From assembly GCA_012837155.1 (NCBI GenBank), contig CP051546.1:1281075-1345074 (forward strand): DNA of 64,000 nt, in the 5' to 3' direction. Made by a program: the position numbers and the translations under genes. Source of the stretch: Flavobacterium sp. (lineage in GTDB: Bacteria; Bacteroidota; Bacteroidia; Flavobacteriales; Flavobacteriaceae). Below are positions 22,939 to 30,770 of the stretch, one piece after another. Below the pieces are notes generated by a model. It was not told where the DNA came from, searched no databases, and worked only from the letters and a program-made list of their open reading frames with translations. The first letter of the stretch is position 1. Each line of letters begins with the position of its first letter.

Positions 22939-22946
22939 TAAATTTG
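22939..22946 (+). promoter_or_regulatory. Probable promoter -7 box of the lrp-like gene
   Basis: TAAATTTG lies 25 bases before the ATG at 22972. A second match, TATATTTG, is at 22876-22883. Both lie in the divergent spacer shared with the aromatic operon. Confidence 0.5.
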
Positions 22947-22971
22947 TTTAAAATAATTATTTCAGCTCAAA

Positions 22972-23445
22972 ATGAATCCACAATTAGACACTATTGACCT
23001 TCAAATTCTTGATTTATTGCAAGAAGACAGCCGTATTACTATAAAAAAAATGTCGGAAATTTTAAAACTTTCGGCAACTCCTGTTTTTGAAAGAATAAAG
23101 AAATTAGAGAAAAATGGTTTTATAAAAAAATATGTTGCTTTATTGAACGAGCGCAAACTTGGACTTAAACAAGTGATATTTATAAATTTAACGCTAAAAG
23201 AGCATACTAGAAGTTATTTGGATAAATTTGTTAAAGAAGTAAAGGAATTTCCAGAGGTTATAGAGTGTTATCGAATTACCGGAAATTTTGATTTTTTGAT
23301 AAAAGTATTGGTCGAAGATATTGAGAGTTACGAGACTTTTATTTTAACAAAACTTTCATTGTTGTCAAATCTGGGGAATGTACAAAGTCATATCGCGCTT
23401 TCTGAAGCCAAGAATTCTACGAAAATTAAATTAAAATTAAATTAA
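22972..23445 (+). CDS. Lrp/AsnC family transcriptional regulator
   Basis: This 157-residue protein has an N-terminal winged helix-turn-helix ('LDTIDLQILDLLQEDSRITI', 'KKMSEILKLSATPVFERIKK') and the C-terminal RAM/AsnC ligand-binding domain ('IECYRITGNFDFLIKVLVED'). It is divergent from the aromatic amino acid catabolism operon, so it probably senses an amino acid and controls that operon; this is inference from position. Its last codons fall in a run of 11-base repeats (23425-23457) that reaches into the left boundary repeat of the restriction island. Confidence 0.9.
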   Translation: MNPQLDTIDLQILDLLQEDSRITIKKMSEILKLSATPVFERIKKLEKNGFIKKYVALLNERKLGLKQVIFINLTLKEHTRSYLDKFVKEVKEFPEVIECYRITGNFDFLIKVLVEDIESYETFILTKLSLLSNLGNVQSHIALSEAKNSTKIKLKLN

Positions 23446-23457
23446 AATTGAATTAAG
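23425..23457. repeat. Three tandem 11-base AT-rich units
   Basis: Two identical units ATTAAATTAAA are followed by a diverged third, ATTGAATTAAG. The run covers the 3' end of the lrp-like gene and the first bases of the island's left boundary repeat. Confidence 0.6.
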
Positions 23458-23474
23458 AATATTCTCCAATCCAC
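23451..23474 (+). repeat. Left boundary direct repeat of the restriction island
   Basis: 24 bases matching 25468-25492 apart from a single missing C. Confidence 0.75.
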
Positions 23475-23575
23475 TCGTTATGCCTGATGCTATGAGCGGT
23501 CGTGTCAGCATCTATATCTGACAAAAAACGAACTTATCAACAAACTGACCGAGATTAAAATTGTATCTTCGCATT

Positions 23576-24391
23576 ATGGATTTAAAAGAGAAAAACAAAT
23601 ATAAAATAGAGTTCAAAAAAGCATTAGACCTCTTTACGGAAAAACTCGAAAAATATGTTTCTACAGAAAACGGGGATTGGTCTGTAAAAGGATTTATTGA
23701 TGTTTATAAGAATATTTATACTATTTCTTCAGATACTAAAATTGTATCTAAAATTCTCGAAATTCATATTTTTCCTCAAATTTTACAGTTTGCGGAAGAG
23801 AACGAATACAACATAATTCTAACCGAGCATCAAAATTACTATCCTGACCTTACTTTTATCCATAAGAAAAATCAAGACGTAAAATTTGCTGTCGACTTAA
23901 AAACGACTTACAGGAAGAAAAGTGGAGTTTCGAGTTTTACTTTGGGAAGTCACGGAAGTTATTTCAAAGAAAGGGATAAAAAGAAAAATATTCAGTTTCC
24001 CTACAATCAATATTTAGCACATTTTTGTTTGGGTGTAATTTACACAAGAACGGATTGGGCACAGGATGCTTCGGAAACAGAAATATATCAAGTTCAAGAC
24101 CTTCAGGAAGAATATGAAACGCCTAACCAAAAGGTTGGAGAAAGAGAAGTAACAACCGTAAATAATTTAAAATCAATTGCCTCTGTGATTAAAGATTTTG
24201 ACTTTTTTGTAGCAGAGAAATGGAAAATTGCGAGTGATAAACAAGGTTCGGGGAATACAGCAAATATTGGTGCTACACTTAGTATCGACGATTTAAGAAA
24301 TGAGAATGGAATTTTCAGCCAATTGGGCGAAGAATGGTTTGATGAATATTGGGTAAATCACGGTTCTGCAACAATGGTAAAAAGATGGTAA
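23576..24391 (+). CDS. Type II restriction endonuclease, EcoRV family
   Basis: This 271-residue protein resembles EcoRV throughout. EcoRV's catalytic Asp74, Asp90 and Lys92 correspond to Asp91 in 'NYYPDLTF' and Asp107 and Lys109 in 'FAVDLKTTY'. The region after it ('FTLGSHGSYF', 'FPYNQYLAHFCLGVIYTR') follows EcoRV's order. The DNA-recognition loop of EcoRV (GSGNTTNIG) is kept as 'GSGNTANIG' at about 224-232, which points to cleavage at GATATC. I start at ATG 23576-23578; the in-frame TTG at 23561 adds only five residues. It is followed by its cognate methylase. Confidence 0.9.
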   Translation: MDLKEKNKYKIEFKKALDLFTEKLEKYVSTENGDWSVKGFIDVYKNIYTISSDTKIVSKILEIHIFPQILQFAEENEYNIILTEHQNYYPDLTFIHKKNQDVKFAVDLKTTYRKKSGVSSFTLGSHGSYFKERDKKKNIQFPYNQYLAHFCLGVIYTRTDWAQDASETEIYQVQDLQEEYETPNQKVGEREVTTVNNLKSIASVIKDFDFFVAEKWKIASDKQGSGNTANIGATLSIDDLRNENGIFSQLGEEWFDEYWVNHGSATMVKRW

Positions 24392-24492
24392 GCCTACAAA
24401 AATTACCACTCTTAAAGACTTTTAGAATTTAAAGGTAGAACAGACTTATGGGATAAAATAGTAAAGCGTTCAACTTTAAAAAAGAATGCCGA

Positions 24493-25395
24493 ATGAAAGT
24501 AATTGTCCCACCTATAAAAAGTCAAGGTATAAAAACCAAGCTAGTTCCTTGGATTATGGAACTAGCACCAAAAGTTCAAGGTAAATGGATAGAACCATTT
24601 CTTGGAACTGGTGTAGTTGCGTTTAATTCGGGTTATAAAAAAGCCATTTTAAACGATACCAATCCACATATCATCAATTTTTATAAAGGTATTCAGGCAA
24701 AAGAAATTACTGCCCCTTTGATGAAAAACTATCTTAAACAAGAAGGAGCGATTTTAAGTGAAGCCGATAATAATGGTTATGAGCATTATTTAAAAGTTCG
24801 TTCTCGTTTTAATGCTGGAGAGTTTTCACCTTACGATTTTATTTTCCTTTCAAGAGCAGGATTTAATGGAATGATGAGATTTAATAATAAGGGTCATTGG
24901 AATATTCCATTCTGTAAAAAACCAGAGCGTTTTGCTCAAGCATACGTGACAAAAATCACAAATCAGGTGGCAACGGTTTCTCAAATCATTCAAACTGAAC
25001 CTGACTGGACTTTTTACAACAAATCATTTGCTGACATAATACCATTAGCTACTAAAGACGACATTATTTATTGTGATCCACCTTATTACGGCAGACACGC
25101 TGACTACTTCAACGGTTGGACAGAACAAGACGAAGAACTTCTATTCCATTTATTAAGCGAAACAAAAGCAAAATTTATTCTTTCGACTTGGCATCATAAC
25201 GACTGGCGACAAAATGAAATGATTGAAAAGTTTTGGAATAAATTTAATGTGGTTACAAAAGACCATTTTTACCATAATGGGGGTAGCATCGAAAACAGAC
25301 GAACAGTTGTAGAAGCATTAGTTTGTAATTTCAACACTGACCATTTTGATCAACACAACCACGGACTGAAAGAAAAGCAAAATTGGAACAATTAG
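24493..25395 (+). CDS. DNA adenine methylase (Dam/D12 class), cognate of the EcoRV-like enzyme
   Basis: This 300-residue N6-adenine methyltransferase has the SAM-binding motif 'WIEPFLGTGVVAFN' near residue 36 and the catalytic 'YCDPPYYG' near residue 197, in the motif order of the Dam/M.EcoRV group. It follows the endonuclease by 101 bases on the same strand. By analogy it would methylate adenine in GATATC and protect the host. The C-terminus after the catalytic domain is short and His/Asn-rich. Confidence 0.9.
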   Translation: MKVIVPPIKSQGIKTKLVPWIMELAPKVQGKWIEPFLGTGVVAFNSGYKKAILNDTNPHIINFYKGIQAKEITAPLMKNYLKQEGAILSEADNNGYEHYLKVRSRFNAGEFSPYDFIFLSRAGFNGMMRFNNKGHWNIPFCKKPERFAQAYVTKITNQVATVSQIIQTEPDWTFYNKSFADIIPLATKDDIIYCDPPYYGRHADYFNGWTEQDEELLFHLLSETKAKFILSTWHHNDWRQNEMIEKFWNKFNVVTKDHFYHNGGSIENRRTVVEALVCNFNTDHFDQHNHGLKEKQNWNN

Positions 25396-25467
25396 AAATT
25401 GACTGGACAATGTGAAAGAGACTTGGGCATAACAGCTACCTACCAAAAAGTGGCAGTTCAGTGGTTA

Positions 25468-25492
25468 AATTAAGCAATATTCTCCAATCCAC
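25468..25492 (+). repeat. Right boundary direct repeat of the restriction island
   Basis: 25 bases, with one extra C relative to 23451-23474. They include the stop and last codons of the YkgJ-type gene read on the minus strand. Confidence 0.75.
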
Positions 25493-26078
25493 CCGGAAAT
25501 GGTCGGTAGGCGTAATAGTGCAAAACTTCTTCTAGGGCTCTTTTTAAAGCGTCGTTTATGGGGAGTAAAGTAGTTCCCATTTGGTAATCAATTTGTGCTA
25601 ACTGCATATAATAATCCGTAAAAATAGGGATATAAAGTCCTTTGCTGATGGCTTCTTCGGTATTGTTGTAGCTTTCTTGTTGGTCTTCTTTTATGATTTT
25701 GCAGGTCGCTAACCGTAGTTCGCCATATTTATCTCTATTAGCGGCATAGCCAAAAAGGCGGCATATTAATCCGCGATAGCGATAGTTGCTACAGCTTCCG
25801 TTGTAGGTTTCAATTAGAGCGAGAGGGCGGTAAATATGGCAGGTTGTAATGGAGGAATTGTCTAATTCTAATAAAGTTTCTTCGGCTTTGCCATTTAAAA
25901 AAAGATGAAATGCCCAAGGCAGGAATTCTAAAGGAGAGGCATCAATTTCAGGTTTCGAGCAGCACTTGCCACATCCAGTAAGGCAATGCAGTTTGGTTTC
26001 TGATTTGAAAGCAGTAATTTCATTGTCAAGATGGTCGAATAATTCTTCGACCAATCGAACCTTACGTTCTATCGCCAT
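25470..26078 (-). CDS. YkgJ-family cysteine cluster protein
   Basis: This 202-residue protein has the family's Cys pattern: 'CLTGCGKCCSKPEID' near residue 32, then Cys residues around 'TCHIYRPLA', 'GSCSNYRYRGLICRLFG' and a later 'CK'. Such proteins (YkgJ/UPF0153) are predicted to bind zinc or an Fe-S cluster; the cellular role is unknown. Its 3' end is the site where the restriction island sits, but the reading frame is complete. Confidence 0.85.
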   Translation of the reverse strand: MAIERKVRLVEELFDHLDNEITAFKSETKLHCLTGCGKCCSKPEIDASPLEFLPWAFHLFLNGKAEETLLELDNSSITTCHIYRPLALIETYNGSCSNYRYRGLICRLFGYAANRDKYGELRLATCKIIKEDQQESYNNTEEAISKGLYIPIFTDYYMQLAQIDYQMGTTLLPINDALKRALEEVLHYYAYRPFPGGLENIA

Positions 26079-26171
26079 TATTTTTTGTGAAAGGTAGACT
26101 ATTAAAGCGGGTTATTGCGATATTATTTGTTTTCTTAGTGTTTCGTTTTTTTAAGAAATCTAGTAATCCAT

Positions 26172-26206
26172 AAAAAAGCCCCCAAATGAATCTCATTTTT
26201 GGGGGC
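26172..26206 (-). terminator. Rho-independent terminator
   Basis: GCCCCCAAATGA (26178-26189) pairs with TCATTTTTGGGGGC (26193-26206) with small bulges. On the minus strand a T6 run follows, so it ends the transcript of the outer membrane protein gene at 26258-27177. Confidence 0.8.
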
Positions 26207-26257
26207 AGTCTAAGTTTGTTTGCAGGCTTTTTGTCCAATGTAAAAAGTGGAGTGCTT

Positions 26258-27177
26258 TTATAACGAACGTATTATTCCAATGCGAAGCCTGAATCCTGAA
26301 TCATTTTGTGTTCCGTTCATACCATTTATAATTGGCAGCGAAAGGGTCAAAGGAAAGCTCCATTTTTTATAGGAAAGATTGGTTCCTAAATTAGCAAATC
26401 CTAAATAATACCCGGAGTTTTCATCGATAGCATCATCTTCTTTTATTTTGTCGAGCCATTCGCCATAATACCCGCCAAAAATACTCCAACCAAAATTAGA
26501 TATTTCTTTTTCCTCTCTTTTGTCAATGGTGTTCAAACGCCCTCCAGCCTTTATTTTATAGGATAAAGTTGCGTTTTGTATGGCAATGCTTCCGTAGTAA
26601 TTGTCCTGAAAACCAGTCGAAGTATATTTATAAAGCACATTGCCTACAAAGGTCATTTTGTTCCAATGTTTCGAAAATAATATTCCCGCCATTGGATCAT
26701 AAGAACCAGAGCCTATAATAACGGTTGTATTGTCGAAATTGGAATTTTTTTGAATTCCTGTTGGTAGTTCAATTCCTGCTTGTAGGGCAAAATTAACATT
26801 GTTTTTCGAGTACAGATTAAATGTTCCCATAAGAACTAAATCGCCAAGACCATGGTCGTTTCCGGAGTTGTGTGAAGAAAAACATCAGGAATTAGTGCCG
26901 AAACGGTAATTTTATCCGTTAGACCATAGCGAATTCCTACTGAACTGATAAGCATGTTTTTAAGGAGTTTTTCATCTTCTTCTGGGGCATTTCCTTTTTT
27001 GATGGTTCTATAATCGCCATACCCTTCAATAACCCATTGGTTTTTTGGCAAAGTGAAAATTCCGTTGTTGTAATCGTTAGAAGATGCGCTAGCACCAGCC
27101 GCAGCGCAGCAAGCGCACTGGCTATAAGTTCGCGTTGTTGCATAAAAAGCAATAACAAATAATACTATCTTTTTCAT
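26258..27177 (-). pseudogene. Outer membrane beta-barrel-like protein with CACC N-terminus, one frameshift
   Basis: The first part (from 27177) has a signal peptide ending 'TYSQ', then the unusual 'CACCAAAGASASS' and alternating beta-strand sequence. Adding one C or G near 26871-26876 changes 'TTPETTMVLAI' into 'TTPGNDHGLGDLVLMGTFNL' and joins the second part, which ends in the aromatic-rich strands of a barrel ('GFRLRIGIIRSL'). Repaired length is about 305 residues. The Cys cluster and the neighbouring 'HCGGKC' protein hint at a metal-related role, which is speculation. Confidence 0.7.
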
Positions 27178-27251
27178 TTTTTAAAATTTATTTGAGCAAT
27201 AGAAAACGTGCCGCAAGTAAAACCAGCAGCGTCTAATTCATTTTTTTAAGG

Positions 27252-27638
27252 TCAAATAAATGGGGGAGGTCTGAAAATAGAATTTTCGTATCCAATAAGA
27301 ACATGGGACGAATAGTTTGAAAACGGTGTTTTTTGAACAGAAATCCATAGTGTTTCTATGTTCCATTTGTAATCGTCAGCGATAAAATGGTCGGTAAATT
27401 TTAATTTTGGAATCGAATTTGGGAAACTATTTTTTTCGTTCTCCCTTTCTTCTGCTTTTTTGAGTTGTTTGTATAAATAGCATTTTCCGCCACAATGCAT
27501 TTGTGGTTTATCTTTGTTTTCGCAAAGCGCTTGGGCAATATAAGCTTGGTTAGTTTTCCAATAAAGAATAGCTCCAGCATTAAAAAAGGTCTGCCAAGTC
27601 AGTAGAAAAACGAGTAATATGGATGCAAATTGTTTCAA
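27252..27638 (-). CDS. Small exported protein with HCGGKC motif
   Basis: This 128-residue protein has a signal peptide (about 1-22), a Cys at 'QALCENKDK' and the motif 'MHCGGKCYLYKQLKKAEE', followed by a C-terminal half without known motifs. Short exported proteins with this Cys motif are frequent in Bacteroidota, often beside metal-handling outer membrane proteins; that association is recalled, not tested. It lies 74 bases upstream of the CACC outer membrane gene and may be in its operon. Confidence 0.65.
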   Translation of the reverse strand: MKQFASILLVFLLTWQTFFNAGAILYWKTNQAYIAQALCENKDKPQMHCGGKCYLYKQLKKAEERENEKNSFPNSIPKLKFTDHFIADDYKWNIETLWISVQKTPFSNYSSHVLIGYENSIFRPPPFI

Positions 27639-27726
27639 GTTGGAGCAAAATTACAGTTTAATTTTCACATCGACTTATGATGGTAATCATAATTTGTTAT
27701 TGAGAAAAAGATGTAACAATTTTAAT

Positions 27727-27734
27727 TAAGTTTG
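27727..27734 (+). repeat. Left 8-bp target site duplication (TAAGTTTG)
   Basis: Identical to 29725-29732 on the far side of the IS1595 pair, which is the usual 8-bp duplication length for this family. Confidence 0.85.
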
Positions 27735-28699
27735 TAGGTATAAGCGTTTAGTTCGCACTTGTTAAGTGCTTATTTTATTGATATTTATTTACAATTCACC
27801 ATCTTTCTTATTAACACATCGAATATTGTATCCATATTTGACCTTCTGTTGTATCTAAAATGGTATTCATCAAGATAATTTTGCATACGGTCTTTACTGC
27901 AATGGTGATGAATTCCTCGGAGCCATCCTTTTATATTCATTATGTGTATATGTAGCTCTTTAAAGTTCTTTCCATCTTCTGATGCAACTTGTTTCAAATT
28001 TTTAAACTCCTTTTTTAAAGGTGTGTAACCTTTCCATTTATCCGAAACTACTTCCGCTTCGCTTGAAACATATTTGGTTAAGAAAGCACCTAATTCTATT
28101 GCCGAAGAATGTTCAATAGCCTCAGCGTAAGCTCGACCAACACCATCTTCTAAAATTTCAACAGCCAAGACAATTAATTTTTTCAACCCTTTACTCCTTC
28201 CTTTTTTACCTTCTTCTGGACCTCCAATCACAAACTCATCAACGTGAATAACCCCTGTTAATGGGCTTTTTAGACTGCTCTTCATTACTTGCTGTAGTTT
28301 TTGTTTGAATGCCCAGCAGGTCATTTGTCGAAGTTCAAATTCATTACTTAATTCTAAAGAAGACATCCCTTTTTTCTTCGTACTTATTTTGAAAACAATA
28401 TGAAAGGCTATTAGTATTGAAAATTTAAGCTTTTCAAACATAGTTCCTGCTGTTGGACTTTCATCATATCGGCACTTGGTACAACGTCGGTTATGGATGT
28501 TTTTTCCTTTCCCAAATTTATCATTATTACATCGTTTACAATTATAGCCACTAAGCCATTTTATCTCAGATAAATATTCTAAACAATCCTTATCTTCTTT
28601 AAATCTTTGGTTAAATTTTATTGAATTCACTCCTCTGAAAATATTGCGCTCTGTCATTTGACAAAGATAATTTATTTGCGACCTAAACGCTTATACCTA
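27735..28699 (-). mobile_element. IS1595-family insertion sequence, copy 1 (intact)
   Basis: A 965-bp element with terminal inverted repeats of about 22 bp (TAGGTATAAGCGTTTAG at the left end, its reverse complement ending at 28699) and one intact transposase. Its left flank carries the target duplication, but the 8 bases right of it (TATTTTTT) do not match, because a second copy follows 62 bases on. Confidence 0.92.
27785..28657 (-). CDS. IS1595-family (ISXO2-like) transposase
   Basis: The 290-residue transposase has an N-terminal zinc ribbon ('CKRCNNDKFGKG', 'HNRRCTKCRYDESPTAGT' at about 39-71) and the ISXO2-like DDE/N catalytic domain: first Asp in 'HVDEFVIGGPEEGKKGRSKG', second in 'VVSDKWKGY', and 'YLDEYHFRYNRR' near the end. 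It is complete and could serve its frameshifted twin in trans. Confidence 0.93.
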   Translation of the reverse strand: MTERNIFRGVNSIKFNQRFKEDKDCLEYLSEIKWLSGYNCKRCNNDKFGKGKNIHNRRCTKCRYDESPTAGTMFEKLKFSILIAFHIVFKISTKKKGMSSLELSNEFELRQMTCWAFKQKLQQVMKSSLKSPLTGVIHVDEFVIGGPEEGKKGRSKGLKKLIVLAVEILEDGVGRAYAEAIEHSSAIELGAFLTKYVSSEAEVVSDKWKGYTPLKKEFKNLKQVASEDGKNFKELHIHIMNIKGWLRGIHHHCSKDRMQNYLDEYHFRYNRRSNMDTIFDVLIRKMVNCK

Positions 28700-28761
28700 T
28701 ATTTTTTAATATAATTAATTTTCATTCTTATTAAATAGGAACTAATTTTTAAATAATTTTA

Positions 28762-29724
28762 TAGGTATAAGCGTTTAGTTCGCACTTGTTAAGTGCTTAT
28801 TTTATTGATATTTATTTACAATTCACCATCTTTCTTATTAACACATCGAATATTGTATCCATATTTGACCTTCTGTTGTATCTAAAATGGTATTCATCAA
28901 GATAATTTTGCATACGGTCTTTACTGCAATGGTGATGAATTCCTCGGAGCCATCCTTTTATATTCATTATGTGTATATGTAGCTCTTTAAAGTTCTTTCC
29001 ATCTTCTGATGCAACTTGTTTCAAATTTTTAAACTCCTTTTTTAAAGGTGTGTAACCTTTCCATTTATCCGAAACTACTTCCGCTTCGCTTGAAACATAT
29101 TTGGTTAAGAAAGCACCTAATTCTATTGCCGAAGAATGTTCAATAGCCTCAGCGTAAGCTCGACCAACACCATCTTCTAAAATTTCAACAGCCAAGACAA
29201 TTAATTTTTTCAACCCTTTACTCCTTCCTTTTTTACCTTCTTCTGGACCTCCAATCACAAACTCATCAACGTGAATAACCCTGTTAATGGGCTTTTTAGA
29301 CTGCTCTTCATTACTTGCTGTAGTTTTTGTTTGAATGCCCAGCAGGTCATTTGTCGAAGTTCAAATTCATTACTTAATTCTAAAGAAGACATCCCTTTTT
29401 CTTCGTACTTATTTTGAAAACAATATGAAAGGCTATTAGTATTGAAAATTTAAGCTTTTCAAACATAGTTCCTGCTGTTGGACTTTCATCATATCGGCAC
29501 TTGGTACAACGTCGGTTATGGATGTTTTTTCCTTTCCCAAATTTATCATTATTACATCGTTTACAATTATAGCCACTAAGCCATTTTATCTCAGATAAAT
29601 ATTCTAAACAATCCTTATCTTCTTTAAATCTTTGGTTAAATTTTATTGAATTCACTCCTCTGAAAATATTGCGCTCTGTCATTTGACAAAGATAATTTAT
29701 TTGCGACCTAAACGCTTATACCTA
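28762..29724 (-). mobile_element. IS1595-family insertion sequence, copy 2 (transposase frameshifted)
   Basis: A 963-bp direct copy of the element at 27735-28699 with the same inverted repeats. It appears identical except for two single-base losses (CCCC to CCC at 29279-29281, T6 to T5 at 29396-29400), which explain the 2-bp length difference. Its right flank carries the 8-bp duplication matching the left flank of copy 1. Confidence 0.92.
28812..29682 (-). pseudogene. IS1595-family transposase, two frameshifts
   Basis: Same protein as the intact copy, broken by two one-base losses in homopolymers. The N-terminal zinc-ribbon part is 29380-29682, the catalytic part 28812-29258, and the short middle is out of frame. 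Because the second copy is otherwise the same, these may be sequencing errors in a repeat rather than true decay. Confidence 0.9.
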
Positions 29725-29732
29725 TAAGTTTG
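29700..29732 (+). promoter_or_regulatory. Hybrid promoter of the Kir gene formed by the IS end and the target duplication
   Basis: The 8-bp duplication TAAGTTTG (29725-29732) is itself a TAnnTTTG -7 box, 19 bases before the channel gene's ATG. The right end of IS copy 2 carries TTTG at 29700-29703, exactly 21 bases upstream. The riboswitch promoter at 50918-50950 has the same layout. The IS thus seems to have replaced the original -33 region and could drive the channel gene; activity is inferred. Confidence 0.55.
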
Positions 29733-29751
29733 TTTTACTAAATAAAACCCA

Positions 29752-30711
29752 ATGGCATTACTAAAAATAATAAACGAAAAAGCAAAAGCGTATTTAAATT
29801 CAGGATTTGGTGCCAATACAAGTAGTTATGGAGGTCGCTTTGTTAATAAAAATGGAACTACTAATGTTGAAAAACGAGGAATGAATATTTTCTATCGCAT
29901 CAGTTGGTACCATACTTTGATTGATATGTCAGCTTGGAAATTTATGTTGATTCTCCTTACTTTTTATGTGTGTATTAACCTTGCTTTTGCTTTAGTGTAT
30001 TTCGCTATCGGGATAGAATATTTAAACGGTATTAATCCTTCGGAATCGAATTGGGTAAAGTTTGGGGAGACCTATTTTTTTAGCGCACAAACATTCACTA
30101 CCGTAGGTTATGGACACATTAGTCCTTCTGGTTTTATGGCAAGTGCCGTTGCTACATTCGAAGCATTAATCGGGTTGTTAAGTTTTGCAATTGCTACGGG
30201 TTTGTTTTTTGGGCGTTTTAGTCGCCCCATAGCTTTTATCAAATTTTCTCATAATGCAATTATTGCTCCTTATGGCGATATTACAGCATTAATGATTCGA
30301 ATGGCACCTTTTAAAAATGCTGCTTTCTCCGATGCCGAGGCTAAAATAACTTTAGGAATTAGTGTTGAAGAAAAGGAGAGGGTAAGTAATAAATTCTACT
30401 CCTTAGAATTAGAGTTGGACAAAGTTAGTGCGCTAACATTGAGTTGGACTTTAGTGCATCCCATTACAGAAGAAAGTCCGCTATACCAGTTTACAAAACA
30501 AGATTTTGAATCAATCAAAGGCGAAATTCTAGTGTATGTTAAAACTTTTGATGACATGTTTAGTAATACCGTTGCCATTCGAACGTCTTACACTTTTGAT
30601 GAGGTTGTTTATGGGGCTAAGTTTAGACCCATGTATTCTCAAAATAGTAGTAGTACCAAAACTATTCTGCATTTGGACAAATTAAATCATTTTGACGAGC
30701 TTGTTTTATGA
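29752..30711 (+). CDS. Inward rectifier potassium channel (KirBac-type)
   Basis: This 319-residue prokaryotic Kir homologue has two membrane helices (about 62-88 and 130-155) around the pore helix with the selectivity filter Thr-Val-Gly-Tyr-Gly at 117-121 ('TTVGYGHISPSG'). The C-terminal cytoplasmic immunoglobulin-like domain has 'LMIRMAPFKNAAFSDAEAKI' and 'LSWTLVHPI', both typical of Kir channels. It would form a tetrameric potassium channel in the inner membrane. It stands alone, with the IS1595 pair immediately upstream. Confidence 0.93.
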   Translation: MALLKIINEKAKAYLNSGFGANTSSYGGRFVNKNGTTNVEKRGMNIFYRISWYHTLIDMSAWKFMLILLTFYVCINLAFALVYFAIGIEYLNGINPSESNWVKFGETYFFSAQTFTTVGYGHISPSGFMASAVATFEALIGLLSFAIATGLFFGRFSRPIAFIKFSHNAIIAPYGDITALMIRMAPFKNAAFSDAEAKITLGISVEEKERVSNKFYSLELELDKVSALTLSWTLVHPITEESPLYQFTKQDFESIKGEILVYVKTFDDMFSNTVAIRTSYTFDEVVYGAKFRPMYSQNSSSTKTILHLDKLNHFDELVL

Positions 30712-30744
30712 TTTTATGAGGGGTATGGTTTAATAAATTATACT

Positions 30745-30762
30745 TATATTTGTTTAATAAAT
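30745..30762 (+). promoter_or_regulatory. Promoter and putative operator of the CarH-like regulator gene
   Basis: TATATTTG (30745-30752) matches the -7 consensus. It overlaps the imperfect palindrome ATTTGTTTAATAAAT (30748-30762), which has the same left arm and spacing as the palindrome before crtI. ATG follows at 30771. Autoregulation by the MerR-type protein is inferred. Confidence 0.5.
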
Positions 30763-30770
30763 TTTAATAA

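Larger units (their letters stand above)
23451..25492. mobile_element. EcoRV-like restriction-modification island bounded by direct repeats
   Basis: About 2 kb holding only a restriction endonuclease and its methylase. It is bounded by near-identical direct repeats at 23451-23474 and 25468-25492, which share AATATTCTCCAATCCAC and differ by one inserted base. The right copy is the native 3' end of the downstream YkgJ-type gene (its last codons and stop); the left copy is an orphan piece of the same sequence. This suggests the cassette entered at the 3' end of that gene and duplicated it. No integrase or transposase is inside. Confidence 0.65.

Noticed and set aside
27735..29724. Simple tandem duplication of the IS by replication slippage
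   Set aside because: The 62-bp spacer and the 8-bp duplication found only on the outer flanks fit insertion of a two-IS unit better. An assembly artefact cannot be excluded.
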